Below, one piece after another: positions 44,110 to 56,478 of a DNA stretch of 64,000 bases. Position numbers and translations under genes: made by a program. The DNA lies in NCBI GenBank assembly GCA_905250115.1, contig CAJNOI010000124.1:158833-222832 (forward strand), given 5' to 3'. The notes beneath the pieces were generated by a model that worked only from the letters and a program-made list of their open reading frames with translations, had not been told where the DNA came from and made no database searches. Source of the stretch: Adineta steineri. Its lineage: Eukaryota > Rotifera > Eurotatoria > Adinetida > Adinetidae. The stretch's first letter is position 1. Each line of letters starts with the position of its first letter.

Positions 44110-45860
44110 TAAACAATTAGTATTGTATAGTATTATTTATGAGGAATATAAAAGTTGATAATATAAATGAAAGAAAATAACCGCTGAGATAAAACCATAA
44201 TAGATGAGTTGATTTATTAAATTTTAAAATAAATGAAATAATTAAATGTGGTAATGTTAAAATTATAATAATCATAGGGCTAATTAAGAGATGTTTATGT
44301 TGTCTAATTTTAACTAAAAGACGTCCTCAGAAAGTACGATCTTTTTGGCAAGTTGATCGTTGATAAGTAGTTATTATAATAATAGTAATAGCTGAAATAA
44401 AATTAATTCCATGTCGCAAAGAAATAATTCGTTCTATAGCCACGCAAGTCTGAAGCCATTTGTCTATATATAATATAACTTTTAGAAGTGGTTCAACAAT
44501 TCGACAATTTAAAAGAAGAATAGTTTGTAAACCACATTGTTCTAAACTCAATTGATAAGACAGAAAAAGTAACCAAAATTTTAATGCAAATAATATCATA
44601 ATTATTAATGAAGTAATTGATGCAGTTAAAAGATAAAATACAATTAATGAGACTTATAAGAAATATAATCATTGTAATAATAGCACTCACTTTAACTGTT
44701 TAAACTCATAATTTAATATTTTATCTAATGTTGAACCAAGAGCTTTTGCATAAAATTGACATTCATCACCAAAAAAACATTCAGGACATATACATATTCT
44801 TATCGATGGACAAGTTGGATGATCTTGTACACATTGTGCCTCATTTGCATAATATTTTTTTTAATTTACATTCAAAATTTCTATCATGTTTAAATTCCAT
44901 ACAATTAGCATGATGTTCATTTGTACATAAACATATATAAGCTTCATCAATAAAACAAGTGAGATCATTATAAAAAATAACACTATGTTGAAAGAGTGTT
45001 AATTTTTGTAGTTTAACCATAGTAATTGGATTTGATTGATTTGAAATTGTAAAGAAATAACCTATCGCATAAGCTGGAATATCAATACCAATTAGAGAAA
45101 CATTAAGTCTTGCTTTTAAATCTTGACACTTGTAACCAAAATATCGATCAGGACAAATACATGTATAACTACTATCAGATATAGTCATAGCAGCTGATAC
45201 ACATTTGCCATTATTTTTACAAGCAGCAATAGTTGGTACGGTTGGAAATTGGAAAATGAATTGCATTAATTGAGATATTCCTTAGCCATAGTTCGCATGA
45301 CGTTCCATTAACTTCCGTGATTAGTTTAGTAAGACAGACCATAGTAATCCAACATTTATCTTTTAGATTACCTTTACTTCTCATAGATTCTGTCAATAAT
45401 AAATGACGACCTTGAAACACTGTTTCAACAATCTGATTGAAAGATATCTGCTTATTAAATCCAAATGAATATTGACATCGAGAACCAAACCATGACTCAG
45501 TACAATTATAGAAATCCTCATTTAGTGAAGTATCTGACATACTTAAATAGAACTAATAACGCTCAGCGATATCAATCGAAACTGACCAGGATAAAAGCTG
45601 AAATGAAGTGATATTGTGTAAACGTAATTGTTCGAAACTTAATTTTTGAGAAGACAGATCAATAGAATTCTCAAGTAATCCGTCGTGATAGTTCTCTGGA
45701 CGAAAACAATATGGAATGACTTTATAAATTACATCCAATAATTCTCGATAAGCTGGTTTTTCATAATAAATATGATAATTTAAACAGTCATATTGTAAAG
45801 AATTAATTTTCATTGTTTCTTTACTATCATAAATATTTAGTTGATAGTTGTCCATCAATA
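44110..45860 (-). pseudogene. EGF-domain / seven-transmembrane receptor-like pseudogene
   Basis: On the minus strand from about 45860 there is an extracellular region containing FYNCTESWFGSRCQYSF and EGF-like modules (CKNNGKCVSA ... CICPDRYFGYKCQ, and a second CICPECFFGDECQ). A short intron follows (about 44691-44652), then membrane helices with CVAIERIISLRHGINF, the loop typical of bdelloid EGF/7TM receptors. Lesions seen directly: an in-frame TAG after DIAERY; a frame change near 45265 before FQFPTVPTIAACK; an extra A in an A8 run near 44865 that derails CKLKK; and a TGA after DRTF near 44325 with membrane-helix coding continuing beyond. Enough survives to name the architecture, but no full product can be made. 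Confidence 0.78.
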
Positions 45861-46212
45861 TAAAAATATCAAGAAAACCTGAAAAACTGTTTTACCTCTT
45901 CCAATTGAATATACGTTCATTATTAAACGTTTCTATGTTAACTTGTATCAATTGTCACAGTAAACGCAAGTAAAATGATATTTATTAGATCGTTAATAAG
46001 AAAAAAAAATCTTTTTTTCCATAAAAATAACTGTAAATGGCTAATAATTGCTGTCTGTGATTGTTATACGTGATGAATGGATTTTAGAGATAGAAAATAA
46101 TCAACAAGAATGAACATACGTTCAAATAATTAATAAGCGTGTGAAAAGAGAAGGTGATAGTTTCAAGGTAATATATCTATCTATATATATAAAGAAGAAT
46201 GTTTGCTTGTCT

Positions 46213-46480
46213 GTGTGTTCTTTATGCATCCGGTCCCTGTAATAGGTAGCGACAGCAAACTTTCGATGGGAAGGCCATGAAGGAGCTGGGTGAAATTTCA
46301 CCCAGATAGTCCTGTTATAGCTAACGTCACCAAACTTTCTATGGTACTTCTCTAGAGCCAATAGAATGCCGAGAAGGGGTTAGCATAACTAAAGGGGGAG
46401 GGAGGGGGCCTGGGTGAAATTTCACCCAGGTGGTTTTGTGATAGCTAACGTCACCAAACTGTCTATGGCACTTCTTTATG
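46213..46480. repeat. About 124-bp tandem repeat, 2-3 units, each with a perfect palindrome
   Basis: The palindrome CTGGGTGAAATTTCACCCAG occurs at 46286-46305 and 46410-46429, 124 bp apart. It is followed each time by ATAGCTAACGTCACCAAACT and CTATGG(T/C)ACTTCT. A third, degenerate unit (AGCGACAGCAAACTTTCGATGG) precedes them at 46247. Confidence 0.85.
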
Positions 46481-46500
46481 TACAGGAAAAGTTGAGAGGG

Positions 46501-46566
46501 GGTGGGTAGATGTGGCTGTGAGTGTGGGTGTGCGTCTTCATTCAAGCCACCCACACGCACACCTTC
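46501..46566. repeat. Telomere-like hairpin adjoining the tandem repeat
   Basis: GTGAGTGTGGGTGTGCGTCTT faces AAGCCACCCACACGCACACC. It is preceded by GGGGGTGGGTAGATGTGG, giving an unusually G-rich left side. Confidence 0.85.
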
Positions 46567-47321
46567 AAGATTTATAAGAGAAGGTTTTGCAACGGAAACA
46601 GTAGAAAAACGGGTGGATTTAAAGTGCTCCATAGCGTGAGTTGTTCCATTTCAGGTATATATGGCAGGATATGTTGTGGTGATAGATGAAAAACTTGAAA
46701 GACAATCCTCCTTGCATGTCCTGTTGTTTTACTGACATATGGAGTTTTCGGTCTATAAGGTTCTGAACCAAGATCGGGCACCTCCATTAGTTATAGAATA
46801 AAAACTAAAAATATAGCAGTCACACTAAATCTCAAGTGAGATTATTACATGCGTATAACTATCCCACACTTGAACCCATACTAGATACATTGTACATTTT
46901 AGTCGATTTCATATTTAAGGGACTATCGAGACTTGTATACAAAGTACCTCTAATATGCGTCTTATCAGTTAATAAATTAACAGAAAAGATTTCTAATTAA
47001 ATACATTGTGTAATTGGTTAAATATTTATCTCGATGGTAAAGTTGTATGTGTAGATCTATGTCTAATCTCTACTTACATCCAAATCTGCATTAGGACATT
47101 CTTTCTTTGGAAAAACATCACAAAAATTGTTTGGAACTTTATTTGGAATTAGAATGAAATCAATTTTCAGTTTTATTAGTGAGATTTTGTCTTGAAAAAA
47201 ATTCTTTTTCCATTTCTTCTACTACCAAATAATGTTTTTATTATTATTGAGTCATGAACTTTATATTCATAAAAGTAGCCAAGAAGACATTCATTTCTTC
47301 TATAAACTTCTATTCAAACAC

Positions 47322-49131
47322 ATGGCAATGGCAAACAACAAAACACAATGTTTTACATGCAAGCAAGAAAAAATAACATATCCATGTAAAGGATGTTCAA
47401 AAGAATTTTGTTTTACGGACTTAGCAGAACATAAACAAATATTAAATGATGAATTACATCATATCACCAACGAATATAATGAATTTAAACAAATAATTAA
47501 TAAACGAAAACAAAATCCGCAAATTCATTCATTAATAAAACAAATTGATGAATGGGAGACAAATTCAATTGACATAGTTCAACAAAAAGCACAAAAATGT
47601 AGAAAATTTGTCCTTGAATCATCAGAAACATGTATTAATGATATTGAAATGAAATTTAATAATTTAAGTGAACAAGTAAAACAAATTTACAAAGAAAATG
47701 ACTTTAATGAAATAAATTTAAATTATTTAGGAGATCAATTAAGAAAAATTACACAAATATTAAGTAATTCATCTAATATTTCTATTCAACAAAGCTCACA
47801 ATCATTGATTAGTGAAATTTCGATTATTTCATCAATAAGTAAGTTTCAAGAAATAATTTCTAGAAGAATGATTTTTATTTTTTATGAACTTATGCTAAAA
47901 AATTATAAAAACAAAGTAAAGTGACGACGAAGAAGATAGAAACATTTGAAAATACTATTGATTCATTTACTAATTAAATCCATAATAATACTATTCATTG
48001 AAATAGAAAATTCCGTTTATTTGTATGTAAAAAAAAGAATGATTTATGTTTTTATTTCAATAAAATTTGTCTTTTCATTAATTATTTTTTCTGAACATCT
48101 CATTGAAAATTCAACTTTGACAAAAACGCAATCAAAATGTCAATGAAAATCAATCTTCTGTTCTTTTCCTTTGATAAAAAACAAATTTTCATCTTCTCCT
48201 CCTTCTTTTCATAAGAATCTTTTGTTCTCATCATTTTCTAGAACTAAAACTCAACAGATGGAAACAAAATGCCATCACTGTGGCTGGTGGAAATGGAAAA
48301 GGACAACAACTAAATCAACTCATTCATCTGTTAGGAATTTTTGTTGGTAAAAACAAAAATATTTTTATTGCTGATTGTCATAATCATCGTATTGTGGAAT
48401 GGAAATATAATGCAAAAGAAGGACAAATTATTGCAGGTGGAAATGGACAAGGAAATCGAATGGATCAATTGAATCATCCAACAGATGTGATTGTTGATCA
48501 ACAAAATCATTCGATCATTATTGCTGATCGTGATAACAGACGAGTGATTCAATGGTTGAATCAAAATCAACAAATTCTCATTCAAAATATTGACTGTGTG
48601 GGCTTGGGAATGGATAAACATGGATTTCTTTATGTTTCTGATAGGAAGAGGAATGAAGTGAGACGATGGTTAATGGGAGAGTATAATAATGAAGGAATTG
48701 TAGTGGCAGGTGGAAATGGACAAGGAAATCAACTTAATCAACTTAATATTCCTACTTTTATCATTGTTGATGAAGATCAATCTGTTTATGTATCAGATCA
48801 AGCGAATCATCGTGTGATGAAATGGAGAAAAGGTGCAAAACAAGGAACAGTCGTGGCTGGAGGAAATGGTCAAGGAGCAAATCTCAATCAATTGTCTTTA
48901 CCTCACGGAGTAATTGTTGATGATTTGAGTCGAATCTATGTGGCAGATTGGAGGAATGATCGAGTAATGCGTTGGTGTGAAGGAAAAGAAGAAGGTGAAA
49001 TTGTTGTTGGTGGAAATGGTGGAGGAAATCAATTGAATCATCTCGGTGGTTTATTTTTTGATGATGAAGAAAATCTTTATGTTGCTGATCTGGAAAATCA
49101 TCGAATTGAAAAATATGAAATAATTTTGTGA
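47322..49131 (+). CDS. B-box / coiled-coil / NHL-repeat protein (TRIM-NHL-like), two exons
   Basis: Exons are 47322-47838 and 48242-49131, with the phase joined as ...SSIK-LKLNRWKQNAITVAGG, giving 468 residues. An upstream in-frame ATG at 47232 would add 30. Residues about 5-45 hold a B-box-like zinc motif (CFTCKQEKITYPCKGCSKEFC ... DLAEH). Residues about 45-170 are helical with heptad-like Leu/Ile (coiled coil). The second exon holds six NHL repeats of about 45 residues, each with VAGGNGQGNQLNQLN-like linkers and the VDxxxxVYVSDxxNHRVMKW core, forming a beta-propeller. No RING finger is seen, so ubiquitin ligase activity is not implied. Propellers of this type bind RNA or protein. The intron (403 bp) is long for this region. 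Confidence 0.86.
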
Positions 49132-50115
49132 GCGAAATTTTCACTTTGAAAAAAGAATGAACTGTTTTTATAAGAAAAAATGGAGAAATATATTTTGATT
49201 TTTTTCCAAACTAAATTTAATTTGATAATTTTGATTAAAAACTCTCATAAATAAATGTAAAAATCCTCATCGTTTGTTGATTTTTGTCGAATTTGATGAA
49301 AAAAAAGAAAAGAAAATGTTCTGTATTTTGAATTGAATTGAAATAAAAATTATTCGGAAAGAAGATTTTATGTTTAGTAAAATTCTACTTGAATATTTTT
49401 ATTTAGTGAAAATAATCAAATATTTTTTGTTGTTTTGATTTGTTAAAATCTGCAAATTTCTTCAAAATTGAAGAAGATAGAAATATGTTATGAAAACTTG
49501 ATAATAAAAATTGAATTGAAAAATGATTTATTGGAAATGACTAACTACAAAACAAACGGTGGCAATTTTTAATTTTTAAAAATTCAAAAATCTATTGTAA
49601 CATCTCGTAACATAAAAGCAAAGATACATCAAGATGAGTTTTCTAGGTGTGGGTGTGAGTATGTACATTTTCGTTATACCACACCCACACGCGTCATATA
49701 ATCCACATATTCTTTCAGAAGTACTTTCGGTTTCTTCTCTTCGTATCAACATAATTCAAATCATCAAAATTATTTTTCTTATTTGCAATGTTTCATAGAA
49801 TATAGAATACATATGTACAAATTGCCTGGGATTTGTGTCGATTGTTGTCTGCGTGTTGAACAACTAGTAGAAACCAGTTATACTTCTGTAAATTGCAAAA
49901 TCTTTTCGAATCGAAGCATATGATCGGCATGTTTATGTATGCCTATAATCCGATGAAATATTTTCATACTTTGAGAATTTCTTGTTAGAACTTTTTTACA
50001 ATATAGTGTATTTAGTATAGGAAATGTGATTAACATAATTATAAGCGATCTAAATCAAACTACAAAAGCTGTGATTTAAGGGAATTAGTTCAATTGATAG
50101 TTAAGTCTCTTTTTT
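49132..50115. other. Intergenic with telomere-like hairpin
   Basis: The hairpin at 49645-49693 is the only structured feature seen in this AT-rich gap between convergent genes. Confidence 0.55.
49645..49693. repeat. Telomere-like hairpin
   Basis: AGGTGTGGGTGTGAGTATG faces ATACCACACCCACACGCG; the loop TACATTTTCGTT matches the family loop TACATT. Confidence 0.88.
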
Positions 50116-51093
50116 TTACTTGTTATGGATGACTGGATCATTAATTGTTGCTGTCTGATTTTGTACCCTTACTTGCATAATTCTATTTCTTCGTCGTATA
50201 CACTTAGTTTGACATGTGGCTATTATATTGATGAATTCATTTCGATAAGGTTTTGATACGAACAAAAATAAATAAAATGGAGCCACACTAAGCATATAGA
50301 GTACGAATTGAGCGAGAAAAGTCATAAATGATTCAATTTCAAGTCGTTGAGCACTTTTATTAACAACATAATATGTTGCTACTCCATAGATGAGATTAGC
50401 TGAATAAGGAACTGCTGTAATTATATTCACGGCGACTTCAGCAATGACCATACGTAAAAGATGACGATCTCTATTTCTAGCATGCATTAGAGCAGTATGC
50501 CGTTGATGGAGACTACGTATAGTGAGAGCACTGAAAATGATCATTGATGCTGGTGGCAGAACACTATTTGTCATGATTTGATAAAATGCATAAATTAATT
50601 TGTATAAACCAAACATTCCACAAGTGTTACTTCGTATATCCATCAAAATAGGTATATGAATGGCGACTAATACACATACTATAAACGTGATCACAATAAG
50701 CACTATTGCCACTTTAACTGAACTTAACGATCGAAGTCGAACATCGACTCGTGTTGCAAAGAATCGATCAGCACAAGCACACACCAGAATATAGCGAAAG
50801 TATAACCCAAGAACAACACTGCCATAAAGTCTTGTTTTACAGTAGAGTACCGATTCTTTTTGAAGATCAGGATAATGAAGTGTATACAGTTGTGGGCTTA
50901 CAGTCCAAATTAAATATAGAAGAGCACAAATTGAGAAAGAAAAATGATACACAGAACTAGGTGAGCGCCGATATAATGGTCGTGTAAACATGATACAATT
51001 GCAAATATTACCAATGAGACCAAGTGCAAAATAGATGCTCATACCATAACGAATCATTTCTTGTTGTACGAAAGGTAGATTTGTTGTCGCCAT
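50116..51093 (-). CDS. Rhodopsin-like G-protein-coupled receptor, 325 aa, intronless
   Basis: Seven helices. TM1 has ALGLIGNICNCIMF (GN motif). TM3 ends CACADRFFATRVDVRLRSLSS (DRF in place of DRY). A Cys in LYCKTRLYG and one in RSNTCGMFG suit the class A disulphide. TM6 lies before VPYSANLIYG, and TM7 contains LYMLSVAPFYLFLFVSKPYRNEFI with a degenerate NPxxY. A tail with Cys-containing TKCIRRRNR could be palmitoylated. It resembles the receptor at 19108-20064 in overall plan, although the two are far diverged. The ligand is unknown. ATG at 51093. Confidence 0.83.
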   Translation of the reverse strand: MATTNLPFVQQEMIRYGMSIYFALGLIGNICNCIMFTRPLYRRSPSSVYHFSFSICALLYLIWTVSPQLYTLHYPDLQKESVLYCKTRLYGSVVLGLYFRYILVCACADRFFATRVDVRLRSLSSVKVAIVLIVITFIVCVLVAIHIPILMDIRSNTCGMFGLYKLIYAFYQIMTNSVLPPASMIIFSALTIRSLHQRHTALMHARNRDRHLLRMVIAEVAVNIITAVPYSANLIYGVATYYVVNKSAQRLEIESFMTFLAQFVLYMLSVAPFYLFLFVSKPYRNEFINIIATCQTKCIRRRNRIMQVRVQNQTATINDPVIHNK

Positions 51094-52510
51094 TTTTCTT
51101 TGAAAATATCTGATTGAAAAAAAGGAAATCTAAAATTTTTTTATAGATACCGGATGAGGAATCATCTTGCGGGTATTGTTGTTCAGGAGTATAGGAAATC
51201 GTTGATCTCTCATTTAAAAGAAATGTCACTAATATTGGTAATTATGTAAAGTAGGTTTATATCCTACGATTTGTTTTGTTTCTTCAATGAGCTTTCCATT
51301 TTTTTTATCTGGATCGTTTATATACGATGCTCCTGAAACGAACTCAATTTAGATGTAGATGACGCTTCTAGAATATCTTCTTTGAAAAGGAGAAACGAGA
51401 CATATTACATAGTCATCAGCCGATGAAATAAAGTTATAAAAACGTCGGATGTTTTCTCACTCGGTAGAGGATTTTAACGACTGTTTAATAATAACTTTCG
51501 ATTTGAAAAAGTTTTGCCTCAACTGATATATCGTGATGCATTTCTGTTATACTAATGTTTACTGACTTATTTTTATAAAAAAAAATGGGCGGAACTGAAA
51601 TAGAAAAGATAAATTAATAAAGATTATTAATGAAAGAAGACGTGTACACTGTTCACCATAGTATAAACGTCTTAAATGTTAGTTTTGTAAAATTAAAGAT
51701 TATTTTATTTAATCTCTTTTGTTAGAAAGTCATGAACATTGGCATATACTTAGATAAATTAACAAAACAAAATAGAAAGATAGAGAAAAGTTCTTAAAAT
51801 GACACAGGCAGTTTAACAAAAACTCAAATTAAAGCAATGATCTGTTGAAAAAGGTATTGCATTTCATAAAGTATGACTATTATATATACAAAAAAGTGGT
51901 CCATAGATCTTGGGTGCTCTTTCTCTCTAACAACATATACAAGAAAGTTTAAACTCTAATATATAATCCCTTTTGACATGAAGAGTATTATCCTGAGTTT
52001 CTATCTCTCTCTCTATCTCTAAAAATAAGGAAGATATCTAAGTTGACGTGTCAGAAAAATATTTTGTGGATTTTTTTTCTCGCAGAGAAGAAAGAATTTA
52101 GTAGAAATAGATTGTTTGCTTGCTTAATTACTTTTATGTCCATAGAGTCAAAAAAACATCAAAGACCGATTTTCCAGAAAACACATTTTTTGAGGTACTT
52201 CGATGTGGAGACTTCAAATGTGCGCTTCCTTTGGTCAGACTACTGACGAGGAGGGGAAGCGGTGAATTGGAAAACTAACGTCGATTGATAGAAACCGAGT
52301 TTTTAGGTAATCAATTTCTATCGGTATTCAAATATTGTGGCGGTCATAACTATTGGCTTTTTTTGCGTATAAGATTATTTCACTAGTTAAAATTAAAATT
52401 TGAAATTCTACTAAGATGTTATACTGGAAATATGTGATTTCTTCTGCAGTAAAAGATAGACCCTTATAAAGATGATGCAATACGTAGAACGAAAAGATAT
52501 AGAAAAAGAA

Positions 52511-52592
52511 AGGGTGTGGGTGTGTGTATCATATTTATATAGTATCCACGCCCCATTCCACACTCACATCCATTCCCACCCACACCCACGCC
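52511..52592. repeat. Telomere-like hairpin with extended C-rich side
   Basis: AGGGTGTGGGTGTGTGTATC is answered by several C-rich units (ATCCACGCCCC, CCACACTCACATCC, CCCACCCACACCC). The core TGTGTATCATATTTATAT is shared with the member at 53223. Confidence 0.85.
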
Positions 52593-53222
52593 ATTTCTCT
52601 ATAGTACATGATTTAAATCTGAAAATTTTATCTAATGAAGAGTAACTATAGGGGAATATTCTCTGCAAGTTTCAAGTAAATTGATTGAACTTTCACTGAA
52701 TTATGAATTTTTTAGTGTAATTGAGCGGTTTTGCCCAAATCCATGTTTTTAGTCAAATGACTATAACTCTACAATGACTCGATGAAATTCAATAAAAATT
52801 TTACCAACGACAGTCAAAGTATAGGGCTATCTAATGAAAAACACCGTGACCCTATAAGTCATTCCGTTCTTGATTTATGAGGTCTACAATAATATACACT
52901 ATTTTCTCTATAACTCCCTTATACTAAATGTGATCGAGACGTCGGTTCTGTCGCTGAACTACATTCATTGAGTACTATGTACATACAAAGTTTCAGATGA
53001 ACAGTACTTGTAACGGCTGAGATACAGTAGGGAAGTTACTTTTATCCAGTACTGCATATATGACATACAACACGAACCATCTTTTTAAGGTGAAACTAAC
53101 AATAAATACTTAAATAACCTGAGTTTTACCTCCTTTTTTAATAACTCCACATGAAATTTATGCGCTATCTTAATTTTTTATCGCCAGAAATAGGATCGAC
53201 AGAGAAGGCTTTTAGAAATCTT

Positions 53223-53290
53223 GAGGGTGTATGTGGATGTGTGTATCATATTTATATCGTATCTACATCCCACACCCACACCCACACCCA
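53223..53290. repeat. Telomere-like hairpin, close relative of the 52511 copy
   Basis: GAGGGTGTATGTGGATGTG faces ATCTACATCCCACACCCACA; shared loop TGTGTATCATATTTATAT shows common descent with 52511-52592. Confidence 0.87.
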
Positions 53291-54550
53291 TAATCAATAA
53301 TATGAGAATGAATATAAATCCATTGTCTAATATTCATATACATAAATTATTCTTTATTTTACTTTTGATTAGATAATGATTATCTGTTCGTTTTTACTCT
53401 TTTAATGAATATGAATAAATATTTAGTATTTTATAATTATTTCTATTTAATATGTGAGAATTATAATAGGCAAGGTAAAATTTAGAAAAAATTATAGGAA
53501 CTATATTTGAAATGTAATCTTTTAGAAATCAGTCGCTTACGATAATGATTTCACTAAAACAATTAGGATAAGTATTGGAAATGAGATTTGAATTCTACAG
53601 TGAATGTTGGGTTTCTTCTTGAAACAGAAATGCTAAGTTATTGACAAAATGTTTTATTCAATTCGTTAATTCTGTCTTTTCAGACCTATTTATTCTTCTA
53701 CGTAGTTATTTTTAGACATTAACAAATGGTTCATTTCGTATGTGTCATATTTTTTGATTCATCCAATATCTTTTCTGATATATTTATACTCCTTTCTTCA
53801 GCATACTGTTTTCATCAAAACTGATTCATTTTTAAACAGCTTTCGGTTTCTTATATTGTTGTTTTTATTTGCTCGCAACAAACTCTGTTATGAATCGATA
53901 AGAACGAGCAAAAGAGACAAACAAGAATTACTTTGTGCAAATACGTACGAATACAAAGGGCACAGATAAGCATCGTGCATATAAAATATTTCTTTTCGCT
54001 TAATTCACTCATTTTTCATCTTTTTAAACAACTCTTTCCAAATGTTTTGTTAGTCCTCGCCTTGTCTTCTAAAGTAGGTTGATTTTATTCGATCATAATT
54101 TCATGTTTATATCTGATAATATTATTATTCATGTTGTGCACAAAAATATTCTTATTAGTTACACAGAGATATTATTCACGTATTTATGTGGATAAGGTAG
54201 TAAATAAATTGATATTGGTGAAAATAAGTAGCATGGATTAACGCGATCCACTAGGTCTCTTGACTGTACGAGTTCTGCAGACAAACATGCAAACACATAG
54301 TCGTTCAAGGGGTTCAGACCCTGACTACAGTCAAGGGAACATTAGGTTGTTAAGAGTATATCGAAGAGGACTCTCGCAAATATTTAATCGGCATGGACAA
54401 TACAAACTTTCACCCGTATAATAATGGGCAAAACCATAACTCAAATATCCTGTAGACAAATAAGTAAACTCTTAGTCAATTTCAGGATTAAGACGCTGAC
54501 TACAGCCAAGGGAATAATGTGTAGGCCATTTAAACAATAACAGCATATTA

Positions 54551-54597
54551 GGATGTGGGTGTATGATTAATACAAAATCTACACCCAGACCCGATCC
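54551..54597. repeat. Telomere-like hairpin
   Basis: GGATGTGGGTGTATGATT faces AAATCTACACCCAGACCC. Confidence 0.75.
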
Positions 54598-54814
54598 CAT
54601 TTAATTAATTAATTATAACATATTATTCTTTTGATTTACATTAAAGTTTGAAAAAACTCACATGAAAATATCATAAATGAATGAAATAATAACAACACAG
54701 AAAATGTTACCTTCTTTTTTTGACTCTAAAAAACAGAATTTATTCGACAATTATATATAGATTGAACACATAATATTTGACAACTCTATGCTATTTTTAG
54801 TTTCTTGAATTAAC

Positions 54815-56478
54815 ATGGCCGCTGCTGTTCTACCAAATGATGATTTTCACACAAACACCGATGATAAGTCTCTGGAAATATTCTCTCTTATCTGGCTCGA
54901 TGCAAATGTAGACGTTAAAAACACTCGAGACACAGAAGTAAAATTACGTTCTATTATTAACCATATCAAGAAATTTAAAGATGTAAAACAATGTCAACAT
55001 TATATCGAACAAAGATCACAAAAAGATCGATTAATACTTATTGTTAGTGGCCGACTAGGACAAGAAATAGTACCCTTTGTACACCAATTTCGACAAGTTA
55101 TATCAATTTATGTTTATTGTATACATCAGAAGAATCACGAACAATGGGCTTTCAAATTTTCGAAAGTAAAACTATGCTAAAAGGTTGTTATTTCATTTTA
55201 TTAATTTTTCTACAGATAAAATCTGTTGTTGTTGCTCTTGATGAACTTGTCTCTCAAATTACAGCAGACCATAAAATTCAGAAAAAAGTAGAAGAACCAT
55301 TATCAATCAATATTTTCACAACAAATGTTGATGCAGGTAAATCAACAACAGGAGTTACTGGACAGTTTATTTTTTCTCAAATACTTATTGATTGTCTTCT
55401 ACGATTAAAATCTAATGAAATTGACAAAAATGAATTTATTAATCTTTGTCAGAATGAATATGAAGGAAATTATACTGAACTAAACAATCTTCATGAATTT
55501 CAAGAAGATTATTCACCTGATAAAGTATTATGGTGGTATACAAAAGAAACATTCTTTTATAAAACTCTAAATGCAGCTTTACGTACACAAAATATTCATA
55601 TGATATTTTTATTTCGTGCATTTATTTATGATATTTATCGTCAATTGGAAAAATATCAATCTAAGCGTCGTTTGCAAGTTTATCGAAGTCAACTAATGTC
55701 GATCGATGAGTTAGATGGTCTCAAAAATAATATTAATCAGTTCATTTCTATAAATTCAATGTTTTCCACTAGTAAACAGCGCACAACAGCTCTCTTCTAT
55801 TTGGGTGATATAACTACACAGATTGATTCAGAACGAGTATTATTTGAAATTGATGCTGATCCTAAGATAGTCACTACAAAACCATTTGCTAATATTAGTA
55901 AACATAGTCATTTTCCAGATGAATCAGAAGTTCTTTTCATGATTGGTTCTATTTTTCGTCTCAATAGTATTGATCGTAATGATGATCAAATATGGATCAT
56001 TAAAATGACTTTATGTAATGATGATGAACATGATTTAAAACAAGTTCTTATGTATATGAAACAACAAATTGAAAATGAAGAAACAAATCTTCAAACATTA
56101 GGAAAATTATTATGCGAAATGGGTGAATTTGATTTAGCCGAAAAATATTTGACTCGTTTGTTGAACCAACTTCCATCGAATGACCCATTGCATATCAGTT
56201 TATATGAAGACCTTGCTAAACTCGCATCACAGAGACGTAAACTTAATATGAGTATAGAATGGCGTCAAAAATTACTTATATTCAAAGAGGAAAATCCATT
56301 ATCTACCAATGTTAGTGTTAATGAAACAAACAATACTATTGGTAAATTTATTCGTCAAAAACTATTCGCATTCAAAAAGCCACAACAATTAACTATCAAT
56401 GCCAACATTGATAAAACAAAAGATTCTATCGGTAAGCTTACTGAAAAAAAAATTCTTATTTTGAATCAAATATCCTAA
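54815..56478 (+). CDS. Receiver-like / ADP-ribosyltransferase / short TPR protein, two exons
   Basis: Exons are 54815-55165 and 55216-56478, in phase, giving 537 residues. It has the same plan as the gene at 26905-28930. The N-terminal domain (LIWLDANVDVKN at about 28-39, RLILIVSGRLG near 70) is followed by the helical lead-in with LWWYTKETFFYKTLNAALR and the ART core. The Arg motif is VYRSQ (Ser instead of Gly), the STS strand reads FSTSK, and the Glu motif is DESEVLFMIGSIFRL, an intact ExE pair. The TPR part is short (one to two units: LGKLLCEMGEFDLAEKYL). It then ends in two diverged copies of a segment sharing LLIFK/LFAFK and IGKF/IGKL. Probably cytosolic. The Gly-to-Ser change beside the NAD-binding Arg may alter activity. 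Confidence 0.85.

Larger units (their letters stand above)
45861..47231. other. Intergenic with tandem repeats and a telomere-like hairpin
   Basis: Repeat array at 46213-46480 and hairpin at 46501-46566 have their own entries. A minus-strand stretch at 46622-46790 (MEVPDLGSEPYRPKTPYVS) reads like a coding fragment but has no recognised family. Confidence 0.5.
51094..54814. other. 3.7-kb intergenic region rich in hairpins
   Basis: No gene supported. It holds three telomere-like hairpins (52511-52592, 53223-53290, 54551-54597) and an old direct repeat (54270-54365 against 54450-54520, sharing CTGACTACAG(T/C)CAAGGGAA). The block 52610-53110, between the first two hairpins, has a less AT-biased composition and may be a decayed element. 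Confidence 0.5.

Noticed and set aside
46122-46790. Minus-strand frames with repeated FGDVSY and WVKFHP phrases
   Set aside because: The repetition is the translation of the 124-bp tandem repeat and its palindrome, not a protein family.
47946-48146. Small frame within the NHL gene intron
   Set aside because: Hydrophobic AT-rich frame inside a 403-bp intron; no phase-compatible splice sites to make it an exon.
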